DNA of 64,000 nt from assembly GCA_027533385.1 (NCBI GenBank), contig JAPZUE010000007.1, forward strand, positions 186,001 to 250,000, read 5' to 3'. Each line of letters starts with the position of its first letter. Positions within the stretch are counted from its first letter, which is position 1. The notes beneath the pieces were generated by a model. The model was not told the DNA's origin. It worked only from the letters and a program-made list of their open reading frames with translations, and ran no database searches. Below, in pieces: positions 40,135-51,437 of this stretch. Origin of the DNA: Rhizobium sp. GTDB lineage: Bacteria; Pseudomonadota; Alphaproteobacteria; Rhizobiales; Rhizobiaceae. Position numbers and translations under genes: made by a program.

Positions 40135-40186
40135 TTGGCGCCGGAATGGGCGCCAAAACGCAAGAAGGCCGGACAAGCCGGCCTTC
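40135..40186 (-). terminator. Tandem hairpins after gltA
   Basis: GAAGGCCGG/CCGGCCTTC (40164-40186, nine pairs, five-base loop) is followed on the minus strand by TTGCGTTTT. A second hairpin TTGGCGCC/GGCGCCAA (40135-40156) follows at once. The first lies 27 bases after the gltA stop and is the probable terminator. Confidence 0.75.
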
Positions 40187-40212
40187 CTGAAGTCGTTCGA
40201 CGTCGTTGCGTC

Positions 40213-41502
40213 TCAGCGCTCGGTGAGCGGCTTGTAGTCACGCTGCGGAGCACCCGTATAGAGCTGGCGCGGGCGGCCGATGCGCTGCTGCGGATCTTCG
40301 ATCATTTCGTTCCACTGTGCGATCCAGCCGACGGTGCGGGCCAGCGCGAAGAGAACGGTGAACATGGTCGTCGGGAAGCCGAGAGCGCGGAGCGTGATGC
40401 CCGAGTAGAAGTCGACGTTCGGATAGAGCTTCTTCTCGATGAAGTAGGGGTCGCTGAGCGCGATTTTCTCGAGCTCGAGCGCCACCTTCATCAGCGGATC
40501 GTCACCGTGACCGGTCGCTTCCAGCACCTCATACATGGTCTTCTGCATGATCTTGGCGCGCGGGTCGTAGTTCTTGTAGACGCGGTGACCGAAGCCCATC
40601 AGGCGGAACGGATCGTTCTTGTCCTTGGCCTTGGCGATGTATTCCGGAATGCGGTCGACCGAGCCGATTTCCTGCAGCATGTTGAGCGCCGCTTCGTTCG
40701 CGCCGCCATGCGCCGGGCCCCAGAGGCAGGCAATGCCGGCCGCGATGCAGGCAAACGGATTGGCACCCGACGAGCCGGCGAGACGCACGGTCGAGGTGGA
40801 CGCGTTCTGCTCGTGGTCGGCATGCAGGATGAAGATGCGGTCCATGGCGCGCGCCAGAACCGGGTTCACCTTGTATTCTTCGCACGGCACGGCAAAGCAC
40901 ATGCGCAGGAAGTTCGAGGCGTAATCGAGATCGTTCTTCGGATAAACGAAGGGCTGGCCGATATGGTACTTGTAGGCCATGGCGGCGATCGTCGGCATTT
41001 TCGCGATCATGCGCAGCGAAGCGACCATGCGCTGATGCGGATCGGTGATGTCGGTCGAGTCGTGGTAGAAGGCCGAGAGAGCGCCGACCGTGCCGACCAT
41101 GACGGCCATCGGATGGGCATCACGACGATAGCCGGTGAAGAAGCGGCTCATCTGCTCATGCACCATGGTGTGATGCGTGACGCGGTAATCGAAATCCTTC
41201 TTCTGCGCAGCCGTCGGCAGTTCGCCGTAGAGCAGCAGGTAGCAGACTTCGAGGAAGTCGCCCTTCTCGGCGAGCTGTTCGATCGGATAGCCGCGATGCA
41301 GCAGAACGCCTTCGTCACCGTCGATATAGGTGATCTTGGATTCGCAGGATGCCGTGGACGTAAAGCCCGGATCGTAGGTAAACGTACCCGTGTGCTTGTA
41401 AAGGGCGCCGATGTCGATGACGTCGGGGCCGATCGTGCCGGCCCTGACGCTCAGGTCGACAGTCTTGTCCCCGAGTTTCAAAGTAGCGCTTTTGTCCGTC
41501 AT
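40213..41502 (-). CDS. gltA: Citrate synthase
   Basis: Condenses acetyl-CoA and oxaloacetate, entering the TCA cycle. The 429-residue hexameric-type enzyme has [15 protein letters not shown] and [10 protein letters not shown] with active-site histidines and [15 protein letters not shown] with the third catalytic residue region. GGAGG five bases upstream of ATG at 41502 fixes the start. It has its own promoter in a 263-base divergent region shared with comEC. No gltX lies beside it. Confidence 0.97.
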   Translation of the reverse strand: MTDKSATLKLGDKTVDLSVRAGTIGPDVIDIGALYKHTGTFTYDPGFTSTASCESKITYIDGDEGVLLHRGYPIEQLAEKGDFLEVCYLLLYGELPTAAQKKDFDYRVTHHTMVHEQMSRFFTGYRRDAHPMAVMVGTVGALSAFYHDSTDITDPHQRMVASLRMIAKMPTIAAMAYKYHIGQPFVYPKNDLDYASNFLRMCFAVPCEEYKVNPVLARAMDRIFILHADHEQNASTSTVRLAGSSGANPFACIAAGIACLWGPAHGGANEAALNMLQEIGSVDRIPEYIAKAKDKNDPFRLMGFGHRVYKNYDPRAKIMQKTMYEVLEATGHGDDPLMKVALELEKIALSDPYFIEKKLYPNVDFYSGITLRALGFPTTMFTVLFALARTVGWIAQWNEMIEDPQQRIGRPRQLYTGAPQRDYKPLTER

Positions 41503-41765
41503 GCTGTCCTCCGGAATTGGCGGGAAGGCGTCTTGAAAAAAGCCGCCATCGGTTAAGCGTGTGATGTAGCTATATGATACCGAAGTTAATGCCAAGCTAT
41601 CCAAAGGGCAAATTGTGCGTCGCGAAAACGGCAACAATCGAACCGAGCGGTTCTAATCGTTTGAAGCTCGGATAGGGCGCGTGGCGCAGGTTGACTGCAA
41701 GCTTTGATTGTTCCCGATTTTCGCCTATTCTGATGCCGGATGCGGCCTCTGGCGGGGCAAGCCCG

Positions 41766-44258
41766 ATGGTGCATGTGGCGGAGACACAAGGGGAAAGGCG
41801 GCTCCGGCCCGGCGACGAGCCGGTCCGGACGGAACCGTCTCGGTCTGCCGCCAATCGCTTTGTCTCGCGCCCCACTGCGACCGGTGGTTTGGCGCTTGTT
41901 TCGCGCAGCGTGACCCATGCGCAAGTTACTCTGAGGCAATCCCTCTCAGACGAAAGTCTGCATGGCCATTTTTTCCTCTTCGTACCCGTCTGGCTCGGAC
42001 TTGGCGCTGCAATCTGGTTTTCCATTGCGCGTCCGCCGTCTGCCGCCGTGCTCGGATTTGCTCTTGCCTGTCTTGGCCTTGCCCTCCTCTCGTCCAGGAA
42101 AGAGACGGTGGCCCGTGTGCTTCTGTGGAGTACTGCCTTAAGCCTGTGCGGCATGCTGCTGGCGGAGTGGGAAACGCGTCGCGTCTCGACCGTGATCTTG
42201 GATCAGCCATTGGTGACCACGGTCACGGGGATTGTCGAGCGTCGGGAGCAGGGCGCCTCCGGGGAATGGCGCTATATACTGCGCATCACCCAAACGGCCG
42301 AACCCACCATTCGCCGACCGCCGGAACGGGTATCGGTGCTGGCGCGCAGCCAGCATATGCCGGCGGCCATCGGCGATGGATTGACCGGCCGCGTACGACT
42401 GTCGCCACCATCGGGTCCGGCACTGCCCGGCATGAACGACTTTGCCTTCCAAAGCTATTTCGCTGGCATCGGTGCTGTCGGTTTCTTCCTCGGCCCGCCA
42501 AAAGCCGAGACTGCAGCGCTCGGCGAAGCCCCTGGTCTGATCGCCCGTTTCGATCAAAACCTGTTTTCGATACGTGATCGCATCTCCAATCGGATCCGCA
42601 GCGTCCTGCCTGGGGACCCCGGTGCCTTTGCCGCCTCCATCATCACCGGTGAGCGCAGATCGATGTCGGAGGAGGCAACAGAGGCTCTGCGTGTCTCCGG
42701 CCTTGCCCACATCACGGCGATCTCGGGGCTGAACATGGCACTCGCCGCTGGCATCTTCTTCGTTGGCTTGCGCGGATTGCTCAGCCTCTTGCCTTCTTTT
42801 GCCCATCGATACCCGGTCAAGAAGATCGCGGCCGCTGGCGCACTGTTGGCGACGACGGGCTATGTCCTGATATCCGGCTACCAGGTGTCGGCGCTGCGCG
42901 CCTATCTGATGACGGCCATCATGTTGGGCGCGGTGCTCTTCGATCGCCCGGCCGTCAGTCTGCACAATCTTGCGCTGGCGGCGATTGCGATCCTAGCGGC
43001 ACAGCCCTCCGCCGTCATGGGGCCGAGCTTCCAGATGTCCTTTGCCGCAACCGCAGCGCTCATCGCCGGTTATGCCGGCTGGCGGGCGCGGCCGCGCGCG
43101 ATCCTTCCACAGGCGCGCTCGCTGACGATGAAGGTCGCTTCTGGCTGCGCAAAATTCGTCGGCGGCACGCTCGCGACCTCCCTGATCGGCGGGCTTGCCA
43201 CCGCCGTCTTTGCCATCAGCCACTTTCACCGGTTGTCGACTCATGGTCTGGAAGCCAATCTCGCCGCCATGCCGCTGATCTCGCTCGTGGTGATGCCCTC
43301 TGGCTTCATAGCGATGCTGCTGATGCCTTTCGGGCTGGATGCCCCCTTCTTCTGGATCATGGGGCAGGGGCTCGAGCTGGTTCTCGCCGTCGCCTATACG
43401 GTTGCAGCCTGGGGCGACGGTTATGTCTTTCCGCGACTGCCCGATGTCTTCATGCTGGGCACGATCGCGGGCATGCTGCTTCTAACGCTGCTCAGAACGC
43501 CCATTCGACATTGTGGCACCGTGCTGATTATCGTCACGCTCATCTCCACCTGGCTAGGTCCGAAGCCGCAAGGTGGCGAGTTGACGATCAGCGAGGACGC
43601 GCGCCTTGTGGCGCTGCGCGTGGGGGAGGGCGAAGCAATCACCCTTGCCGTCAACCGAACGCGTCCGCCCGCCTTCATCTTCGACCAATGGCGCCCGGTG
43701 CTCGGTGTCGATTCAGCGATACCTCCCGATATGCTGCAGTCCATCGGCGACTTGCCGCCGCGGCCTGAGAGAGAGACGGGCCAGACACTCTCAGCCGATC
43801 AGCGAAAGACTGCCGAGGAAAGCCTCGACGCGCTTCTTGCCGCCGCCCACAGCAAACACTTCGTCTGCATCAAGCAGGCTTGTGTGATCGAACTCAAGAA
43901 TGGCTCGAAACTCATGACGCTGGAGCGCCCAGACCTCCTCGGGGCGGCCTGCGACCGTGCGGAGATCGTCGTGCTTTCAGCCCGCACAGCCATGACAAGC
44001 TGCCGCTCCGGTGCGCTGCTGATTTCGGAGACCAGTCTGCGTGCGACCGGGGCGCTTGAGATCTCAGGCCTTGGCGACGCCCGGCAGGCACTGACAGTCA
44101 CATCTGCCTTAACGGGTCCGCCGAGGTCCTGGACCGCGCACCGGCTCTATGACTGGCGCAGCGGTTCATCGGCAGCCGTGCATGAGTTCCGCCACCGACC
44201 GGCGTCGTCACAAACCATCGACCAGAAGCCGATGGCGCTCAATGATAGCGGCGAATGA
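41766..44258 (+). CDS. comEC: ComEC/Rec2-type competence membrane protein
   Basis: Polytopic membrane protein of the ComEC/Rec2 family that, in competent bacteria, forms the DNA channel. It has an N-terminal DUF4131 region (about 80-230), a Competence domain (about 260-530) with [17 protein letters not shown], and a C-terminal soluble part. I see no HxHxDH metallo-beta-lactamase motif there, so a nuclease function is doubtful. ATG at 41766 has GGGG upstream; 41733 is the alternative. It overlaps the convergent lexA by 20 bases. Confidence 0.88.
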   Translation: MVHVAETQGERRLRPGDEPVRTEPSRSAANRFVSRPTATGGLALVSRSVTHAQVTLRQSLSDESLHGHFFLFVPVWLGLGAAIWFSIARPPSAAVLGFALACLGLALLSSRKETVARVLLWSTALSLCGMLLAEWETRRVSTVILDQPLVTTVTGIVERREQGASGEWRYILRITQTAEPTIRRPPERVSVLARSQHMPAAIGDGLTGRVRLSPPSGPALPGMNDFAFQSYFAGIGAVGFFLGPPKAETAALGEAPGLIARFDQNLFSIRDRISNRIRSVLPGDPGAFAASIITGERRSMSEEATEALRVSGLAHITAISGLNMALAAGIFFVGLRGLLSLLPSFAHRYPVKKIAAAGALLATTGYVLISGYQVSALRAYLMTAIMLGAVLFDRPAVSLHNLALAAIAILAAQPSAVMGPSFQMSFAATAALIAGYAGWRARPRAILPQARSLTMKVASGCAKFVGGTLATSLIGGLATAVFAISHFHRLSTHGLEANLAAMPLISLVVMPSGFIAMLLMPFGLDAPFFWIMGQGLELVLAVAYTVAAWGDGYVFPRLPDVFMLGTIAGMLLLTLLRTPIRHCGTVLIIVTLISTWLGPKPQGGELTISEDARLVALRVGEGEAITLAVNRTRPPAFIFDQWRPVLGVDSAIPPDMLQSIGDLPPRPERETGQTLSADQRKTAEESLDALLAAAHSKHFVCIKQACVIELKNGSKLMTLERPDLLGAACDRAEIVVLSARTAMTSCRSGALLISETSLRATGALEISGLGDARQALTVTSALTGPPRSWTAHRLYDWRSGSSAAVHEFRHRPASSQTIDQKPMALNDSGE

Positions 44259-44955
44259 GGCCGACCAGCTTGCCTTGAATCTTGACGCGATCCGGCGGGA
44301 ATATGCGGGTCTCATAGGCTGGATTTGCAGCCTCCAGCGCGATCGAAGCGCCGCGACGCCGGAAACGCTTGAGTGTTGCTTCCTCGTCGTCGACGAGCGC
44401 CACGATGATGTCGCCCGGATTGGCGTTCGATGCGTTGCGGATGATCACCGTGTCGCCATCGAGAATGCCGGCCTCGATCATCGAATCACCCTTCACCTCA
44501 AGCGCATAGTGCTCGCCCGAGCCGATCATCTCTGAAGGCACGGTGATGTCATGGGTGTTGTTCTGGATCGCCGAGATCGGCACGCCCGCTGCGATCCGGC
44601 CCATGACCGGTACGGATACGGACGAGCCGTTGCTTTCGGCTGCTGGCTTCGAGGACGCCGCGGGCGGCGGGGTCTTGCCGAGGCTGCCCTCGATCACGCT
44701 GGGCGCAAACCCGCGGCGCGGCTGCAAACTCGGTGTATAGGCCTCCGGAAGCTTGATCACTTCAAGGGCTCGCGCCCGGTTCGGCAGGCGGCGAATAAAG
44801 CCGCGCTCCTCGAGCGCCGTGATCAACCGATGGATGCCGGATTTCGATGCGAGGTCCAGCGCATCCTTCATTTCGTCGAAGGACGGCGGGACACCCGATT
44901 CCTTCATCCGTTCGTGGATGAAGAGAAGCAGTTCCTGTTGCTTGCGCGTCAGCAT
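44239..44955 (-). CDS. lexA: LexA repressor
   Basis: SOS-response repressor, 238 residues: N-terminal winged helix (about 1-65), a linker, and an S24 autoprotease domain. The cleavage site Ala123-Gly124 (RIAAGVP), nucleophile Ser158 (KGDSMI) and Lys196 (EATLKRF) are all present. The site GTTC-N7-GTTC lies 46 bases upstream of its start and implies autoregulation. Confidence 0.97.
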   Translation of the reverse strand: MLTRKQQELLLFIHERMKESGVPPSFDEMKDALDLASKSGIHRLITALEERGFIRRLPNRARALEVIKLPEAYTPSLQPRRGFAPSVIEGSLGKTPPPAASSKPAAESNGSSVSVPVMGRIAAGVPISAIQNNTHDITVPSEMIGSGEHYALEVKGDSMIEAGILDGDTVIIRNASNANPGDIIVALVDDEEATLKRFRRRGASIALEAANPAYETRIFPPDRVKIQGKLVGLIRRYH

Positions 44956-45000
44956 ATGTGGTGCCCCTAGGGTGAAACAAAGCCAGAACAGACACTATAT

Positions 45001-45015
45001 GTTCCATTTGTGTTC
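45001..45015 (-). promoter_or_regulatory. LexA (SOS) box of lexA
   Basis: GTTC-CATTTGT-GTTC is an exact match to the alphaproteobacterial LexA direct-repeat site GTTC-N7-GTTC. It lies 46 bases upstream of the lexA start, within the expected promoter. The DUF1003 gene on the other side starts 122 bases away and might also be affected. Confidence 0.85.
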
Positions 45016-45136
45016 CGCAAGTGGATAAATTTCCGTGAAGAGCCGGTGATAAAATGCGATAGCGCATGATGAAAAACTGAAACGGGCGGCAGTTGGCGCC
45101 CGTATCTTGCGCTGGCGGTGCGATCCGGACGGGGTC

Positions 45137-45679
45137 ATGTTGAAAAACATCGAAAAGATCATTTTGGGCAAACAGCCGTCGGATCTGACGAGAGCCGAAA
45201 AGAAGGTGCTGATTCGCGCTCGCGAGCGGCGGACAGTTTCCACCAATGCCGGCGAGGATTTCATTGCCGGTTCAAGCTTCGGGCAGCGGCTCGCCGACAG
45301 CATCGCACGCGTCGGTGGCTCCTGGAGCTTCATCATCGGCTTCATGGTGTTCCTGGTTGCCTGGGTCATCCTCAATACCGTGATCCTGACGACGAGGTCG
45401 CTCGATCCCTATCCCTTCATCTTCCTGAACCTCATTCTGTCGATGCTGGCCGCCATCCAGGCGCCGATCATCATGATGAGCCAGAACCGCCAGGCCGAGC
45501 GGGATCGCTTCATGGCCGCCAAGGACTACGAGATCAATCTGAAGGCCGAGATCGAGGTTCTCGCTTTGCACCAAAAGATCGACGAGGAGGTTCTGAGGGA
45601 GTTGCGTGAGGCGCGCCAGGAGATCGATGCCTTGCGCCAGGCCATCGAGGCCCTTTCAAGCCAGCCGCGCAGTACTTAA
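45137..45679 (+). CDS. DUF1003 membrane protein
   Basis: A 180-residue membrane protein of the DUF1003 family. Two hydrophobic segments (about 63-83 and 92-112) are followed by NRQAERDRFMAAKDYEINLKAE, the family signature, and a C-terminal coiled-coil-like helix (about 135-180). The middle FIIGFMVFLVAWVILN is typical. Function is unknown. ATG at 45137 has only a short GGGG leader. It precedes a VOC gene and kdsA. Confidence 0.85.
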   Translation: MLKNIEKIILGKQPSDLTRAEKKVLIRARERRTVSTNAGEDFIAGSSFGQRLADSIARVGGSWSFIIGFMVFLVAWVILNTVILTTRSLDPYPFIFLNLILSMLAAIQAPIIMMSQNRQAERDRFMAAKDYEINLKAEIEVLALHQKIDEEVLRELREARQEIDALRQAIEALSSQPRST

Positions 45680-45707
45680 GTGTTGGCCGAAGAAGCGAGA
45701 GCAATGC

Positions 45708-46601
45708 ATGTCCGATCCACTGTCCCTTCCGCGTGCCATCGATCACCTGGTGCTGCCCATCGTCGATCTCGACACGAGCCGGGAACGCCTGGGCAGGCTG
45801 GGTTTCACCGTCGCCGCCGATGCGCGTCATCCCTTCGGCACGGAAAATGCCTGCGTCTTCTTTTCCGACGATACCTATCTTGAGCCGCTCGCTGTCGGCA
45901 GCCGGGAAGACTGCCTTGAGGCGGCGCGCACGGGCAATGTCTTTGTCGCGCGTGATCAGGCTTTCCGCTTTCGCCGCGGGGAGGGACTGTCTGCCATCGT
46001 GGTCAAGACCGAGGGTGCGGCAGCCGATGACGCGGATTACCGGGTTCAGGGACTAAGCGGTGGCGAAATCGTTGAGTTTGCCCGCCAGTTCCGCTTCCCG
46101 GATGGCAGGACGGCGGAAGGAGCCTTTAAACTGGCGTTTGCGGCAGATCTCAGGGCGCCCGATTTCTTCGCCTTTGCCTGCGAGCGCGTGAACCCGCTTC
46201 CGACCGATCGTGGAGCCTTGCTGGTCCATGCGAATGGTGCAGCCGGCCTTGCCCGGGTGGTCCTGGTCGAAGAGAACCCGAGTGACTTCCAGTATCTCCT
46301 GGAAACGGTGCTCAGGCAGCGGGATATCGCAGCCCATTCCTTCGGCCTTTCGATCGCCACCGCCAACGCGACGGTCGAGGTTTTGACCCCTGACGGTTTC
46401 CTTGCCCATTATGGCCTGAAACCCACTCTTGCGGAGCGAGGCCTGATCGGAGCCGCGGTGGTTGTCTCTGTCGGCGATCTCGGCGTGACAGAAGCCTGCC
46501 TCGCTGCTAATGGCGTCCTCCATCACAAAATAGGCGCGCGCCTCGTTGTCGCGCCGGAAAAAGGGCAAGGTGTCACCTTCGCCTTCGAGGAGTTGAAATG
46601 A
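45708..46601 (+). CDS. VOC/glyoxalase-like domain protein
   Basis: A 297-residue protein of the Glyoxalase_3 (VOC) superfamily. [23 protein letters not shown] opens the domain in the usual way, and HPFGTEN, with possible metal ligands, follows. A second VOC-like half covers about 175-297. The enzymatic role is unknown. Its stop overlaps the kdsA start (ATGA), and that pairing recurs in rhizobia as I recall it. Confidence 0.83.
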   Translation: MSDPLSLPRAIDHLVLPIVDLDTSRERLGRLGFTVAADARHPFGTENACVFFSDDTYLEPLAVGSREDCLEAARTGNVFVARDQAFRFRRGEGLSAIVVKTEGAAADDADYRVQGLSGGEIVEFARQFRFPDGRTAEGAFKLAFAADLRAPDFFAFACERVNPLPTDRGALLVHANGAAGLARVVLVEENPSDFQYLLETVLRQRDIAAHSFGLSIATANATVEVLTPDGFLAHYGLKPTLAERGLIGAAVVVSVGDLGVTEACLAANGVLHHKIGARLVVAPEKGQGVTFAFEELK

Positions 46602-47446
46602 GCGTTTCTCCCAATTCGGAAGTCGTGGTCGGCGAAGGTTCGGCCAAGGCCGTTTTCTCCCAGAAGGGCCGTTTTGCCCTGATCGCCGGCCCCTGCCAGA
46701 TGGAAAGCCGTGACCACGCCTTCATGATCGCCGGTCAGCTCGTCGAGCTCTGCCGCGAGCTTGGCCTCGGCCTCGTCTACAAGTCCTCCTTCGACAAGGC
46801 GAACCGCACCTCGCTCTCGGCCGAGCGCGGCATCGGGCTCGAAAAGGCGATGGAAGTCTTTGCCGACATCAAGAAGGAATTCGGCGTTCCGGTGCTGACC
46901 GACATCCACACCGAAGAGCAGTGCGCTGCCGTTGCTCCAACCGTCGACGTCCTGCAGATCCCGGCCTTTCTGTGCCGGCAGACGGATCTTCTCGTAGCGG
47001 CAGCCAAGACTGGTCGTGCGATCAACGTCAAGAAGGGCCAGTTCCTCGCCCCCTGGGACATGAAGAATGTCCTGAACAAGATCACCGGTTCCGGCAATCC
47101 GAACGTGCTGCTCTGCGAGCGCGGCGCATCCTTTGGCTACAATACGCTGGTCTCCGACATGCGCTCGCTGCCGATCATGGCTGCCATGGGTGCCCCCGTC
47201 GTCTTTGACGCCACCCATTCGGTCCAGCAGCCGGGCGGGCAGGGCGGCTCGTCGGGCGGCCAGCGCGAATTCGTCGAGACGCTGGCACGTGCAGCCGTCG
47301 CGGTCGGTGTTGGTGGCCTCTTCATCGAGACGCATCAGGACCCGGACAACGCCCCCTCTGACGGCCCGAACATGGTCAAGATCACCGATATGCGCCGTCT
47401 GCTCGAAAAGCTCATCGCCTTCGACGAGATCGCCAAGGCCGCCTGA
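46598..47446 (+). CDS. kdsA: 3-deoxy-8-phosphooctulonate synthase
   Basis: Condenses phosphoenolpyruvate and arabinose 5-phosphate to KDO 8-phosphate for lipopolysaccharide core. The 282-residue TIM barrel has [25 protein letters not shown], the LTDIHTEEQ segment and [13 protein letters not shown]. Note that the cysteine of IAGPC is conserved, and a metal-dependence class cannot be decided without alignment. It overlaps the VOC gene by four bases. Confidence 0.96.
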   Translation: MSVSPNSEVVVGEGSAKAVFSQKGRFALIAGPCQMESRDHAFMIAGQLVELCRELGLGLVYKSSFDKANRTSLSAERGIGLEKAMEVFADIKKEFGVPVLTDIHTEEQCAAVAPTVDVLQIPAFLCRQTDLLVAAAKTGRAINVKKGQFLAPWDMKNVLNKITGSGNPNVLLCERGASFGYNTLVSDMRSLPIMAAMGAPVVFDATHSVQQPGGQGGSSGGQREFVETLARAAVAVGVGGLFIETHQDPDNAPSDGPNMVKITDMRRLLEKLIAFDEIAKAA

Positions 47447-47464
47447 TGGCAGCCCTGTGATGGA

Positions 47465-49297
47465 TCAGGAGGCCCGGCGATAGCCTTCGTTGTGAGATGT
47501 CTGCACTGAAGAGCGCCCGCTGAGCTGAAAACGGGCCAGCATCTGCCGCAGGTTTTCCGCTTCGCCGTTCAGGTCGCGACAGGCCGCATTGGCCTCTTCC
47601 GCCATGGCGGCGTTCTGCTGGGTCACCTGGTCCATGTGATTGACAGCTGCATTCACCTCGGCCAGCGCGCTGGACTGTTCTGCGGCCGACATTTCGATCG
47701 CATGGATCAGCTGGTGTACCTGCTGCACCTCCTGGTCGATGATCGACAGCGCCTCACCGGTGCGGTTCACCAGCGACACGCCGGCGCCGACCTGGGTTGC
47801 AGACGCATCCACCAGAGCCTTGATTTCCTTGGCAGCGCTCGCGGATCGCCCGGCCAGTTCGCGGACCTCCTGCGCCACGACCGCAAAACCCTTGCCGCTT
47901 TCCCCGGCCCGCGCCGCCTCGACGCCGGCATTCAGGGCCAGAAGGTTGGTCTGGAAGGCGATGTCGTCGATCACCGAGATGATCTGGCCGATCTGGGCCG
48001 AGGATTCCTCGATCTTGGCCATGGCAACGACCGCATCGCGCACCACGGCAGCCGAAACCTCGGCACTATTCTTGGTGCGCGTCATCATCATATTGGCTTC
48101 GCGTGCCCGCTCCGACGAAGTCCGGATCGTTGCGGTGATTTCATCGAGAGCAGCGGCGGCTTCCTCGATCGAGGCCGCTTGTGTTTCCGTCCGCCGCGCG
48201 AGATCGTTGGTGCCGCTGGCAATGTGATCCGTACCCGACCGAACGGTGCCAACCGTGCTGGAGATGTTGGCGAGGGTATGCGCCAGCGCCCGAATGCTGG
48301 CGTTGAATTCCATCCGGAGCTTTTCGTAGTCCGGCGCAAATGGCTCGGCAATCTCGACTGTCAGATCACCAGAGGCGAGCTTTTCAAGCCCGATGCTCAG
48401 ACTGTCGATGACGCGCGCCCGCTGGCGGTCTTCCGCTGCCCTAGCCTCCATCTCGGCGCGTTCGCGGTCTGTCGCCAGCGCCTGCTCGGCCTCCTGCCGT
48501 TCGCGGATTGCCTTGCGCTCCATGGCCGCCGAGCGGAACACCTGGACGGACGCGGCCATCTGGCCGATCTCGTCGGCGCGTTCCACATAAGGCACCGGTT
48601 GCGAATAGTCGCCACGAGCAAGGTTGCTCATATAGGCCTTCATCGCGTTGAGGGGCGAAATCGCCCTTCTGCGCAGGGCAAACAGGCCGGCAATCAGGAT
48701 GATTCCTGACAGCGCTGCCATGGCGGCCGACAGGCGGGACAACCGCTCCGAATCGGTTGCTGCATTTTTCTCCGCTTGGGCGAGGAAGGCGTTGGCCTCG
48801 TTGACGAGCACGGTAACGGCCTCGCGATGGGCCTTGTAGGCGTCCATCATCGCGTCGAGCGCGGCCATCTTGACCTCGGGATCGCCAGACTGGATTGCGT
48901 TGGCATACTGGCTGTCGATCATCGCCCACAGCGTGTCTGCGGTCTCGATCGCGTTGGTTTTCAGGCTCTGACGCAGGTCCGGGGCAAGGTCAGATGTCGC
49001 CCAAAAGTCGCGACGCAGCTCGTATGAGGCCTTGAGTGCCTGGATCTGCTCCAGATTGGTTTGTGCCAGTTCCTCGTGATACGCCCCCTCGGTCGCAAGC
49101 AGATAGGCTTCGATGACGAAGAGCGGCGGCGGCAGGATGTCAGCGATCAGATCCTTGCCGTTGACGATCTGTTGATAGGCGGGACCATTCACCTGCAATT
49201 CCTGCAGGGCATATTGCTTGCTTGCGACCGCAAGCGTGATGCCGGCGCCGACGACGCAGCCGAACAGGGTGATGCTCTGGGAAATGCTGATCTTCAT
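47465..49297 (-). CDS. Methyl-accepting chemotaxis protein
   Basis: Transmembrane chemoreceptor, 610 residues. TM1 is at about 5-25, a helical periplasmic ligand-binding region at 30-185, TM2 at about 188-210, and HAMP-like linkers reach to about 330. The signalling domain includes the hairpin tip [33 protein letters not shown]. No CheR/CheB-tethering pentapeptide is seen at the C-terminus. The ligand is unknown. A CtrA-type box lies 86 bases upstream. Confidence 0.93.
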   Translation of the reverse strand: MKISISQSITLFGCVVGAGITLAVASKQYALQELQVNGPAYQQIVNGKDLIADILPPPLFVIEAYLLATEGAYHEELAQTNLEQIQALKASYELRRDFWATSDLAPDLRQSLKTNAIETADTLWAMIDSQYANAIQSGDPEVKMAALDAMMDAYKAHREAVTVLVNEANAFLAQAEKNAATDSERLSRLSAAMAALSGIILIAGLFALRRRAISPLNAMKAYMSNLARGDYSQPVPYVERADEIGQMAASVQVFRSAAMERKAIRERQEAEQALATDRERAEMEARAAEDRQRARVIDSLSIGLEKLASGDLTVEIAEPFAPDYEKLRMEFNASIRALAHTLANISSTVGTVRSGTDHIASGTNDLARRTETQAASIEEAAAALDEITATIRTSSERAREANMMMTRTKNSAEVSAAVVRDAVVAMAKIEESSAQIGQIISVIDDIAFQTNLLALNAGVEAARAGESGKGFAVVAQEVRELAGRSASAAKEIKALVDASATQVGAGVSLVNRTGEALSIIDQEVQQVHQLIHAIEMSAAEQSSALAEVNAAVNHMDQVTQQNAAMAEEANAACRDLNGEAENLRQMLARFQLSGRSSVQTSHNEGYRRAS

Positions 49298-49382
49298 CTG
49301 TCCTCCAAAACAGTGAAAGTGCCGAGCAAGTTGTCGCCGGCTGAATGTTTGCCCACCTTAGGGCCGGGCGATTACTAATCGA

Positions 49383-49397
49383 TTAAAATTTTCTTAA
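49383..49397. promoter_or_regulatory. CtrA-type box upstream of the chemoreceptor gene
   Basis: TTAA-AATTTTC-TTAA is an exact TTAA-N7-TTAA match, 86 bases before the chemoreceptor start and 157 before eno. Chemotaxis and motility genes are common CtrA targets in alphaproteobacteria, which favours the chemoreceptor as its gene. The interior is AT-rich, so chance is higher than for the other box. Confidence 0.5.
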
Positions 49398-49508
49398 ACT
49401 CGGGGTGTAAAATCTGGCAAGGGAGTAAACGTCAGGGTTGTGTTTTCGGCGGTTTGCCGGATGACTGTCATGAAGCTGCCATTGTATTTTCTGCCCCTTG
49501 GATTATGA

Positions 49509-50828
<1,320 letters not shown>

Positions 50829-50849
50829 TTTGCGTCTATCCTGAATTTG

Positions 50850-50888
50850 AAGCCCGTGCCGGTTCCGTCCGGCACGGGCTTTTTCTTT
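50850..50888 (+). terminator. Intrinsic terminator of eno
   Basis: AAGCCCGTGCCGG with its exact complement after a six-base loop forms a 13-pair stem, followed by TTTCTTTG. It lies 21 bases after the stop codon. Confidence 0.9.
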
Positions 50889-50971
50889 GCGCCTGCGATT
50901 AGGGTCAACGATCGGTTAAGACATGACCGTTACCCTTGCGACAAGTTTCGCGTTACAGGGCATTTGTCGGC

Positions 50972-51289
50972 ATGTGGACCAGACATCACAAAAAGAAAAA
51001 ATACGGTCGTCTCATTCTTCCTGCTGTCACCATCGCTTTCCTCTCCTATTTTGGCTACCACTCGGTTCACGGTGACTATGGTCTGAAAGCCGGTCAGCAG
51101 TTTGAGCGCATCCGGCAGGAGCGTGCGGCTGAGCTCGAGAAGCTCGTGGCCCAGCGCACCATCCTTGAAAAAGAGGTCAGCTTGCTCAGCGATGGCTCGC
51201 TCGACGAGGACATCATCGATGAAAAGGCGCGCTATCAGCTGAATATGTCGCGTCCGGATGAAATCGTGATATTCAACACGTATTTCTGA
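50972..51289 (+). CDS. FtsB/DivIC-like septum formation initiator
   Basis: A 105-residue bitopic protein: a Lys-rich N-terminus (HHKKKKYGR), one membrane helix (about 13-32), then a coiled coil (about 45-80) with RIRQERAAELEKLVAQRTILEKEVSLL. This matches the FtsB/DivIC family that links FtsL and FtsQ in the divisome. It lies between eno and pdhA, its usual rhizobial location. ATG at 50972 was chosen to fit the anchor. Confidence 0.88.
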   Translation: MWTRHHKKKKYGRLILPAVTIAFLSYFGYHSVHGDYGLKAGQQFERIRQERAAELEKLVAQRTILEKEVSLLSDGSLDEDIIDEKARYQLNMSRPDEIVIFNTYF

Positions 51290-51321
51290 TTAACCTAAAT
51301 CCGGTTAATCGTAAATTTTTT
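51288..51321 (+). terminator. Terminator-like hairpin overlapping the ftsB-like stop
   Basis: GATTAACC/GGTTAATC, an eight-pair stem with a seven-base loop, starts inside the stop codon and is followed by a run of six T after GTAAA. AT-rich arms make it modest in stability. It separates the division gene from pdhA. Confidence 0.6.
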
Positions 51322-51437
51322 AGTCATTACAGTTGCTTGCGGCGAATGTGAGCCATGCATTTATGGCATTGCCGCCGTCGTCTTTCTTCCCTATTCTGTG
51401 TCCAACTTTGGACCATAATAACCCATGGGAGGGATGC

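Noticed and set aside
51288..51310. TTAACC...GGTTAA considered as a CtrA site before pdhA
   Set aside because: The TTAA halves are 11 bases apart and form a hairpin overlapping a stop codon with a T run; a terminator fits better.
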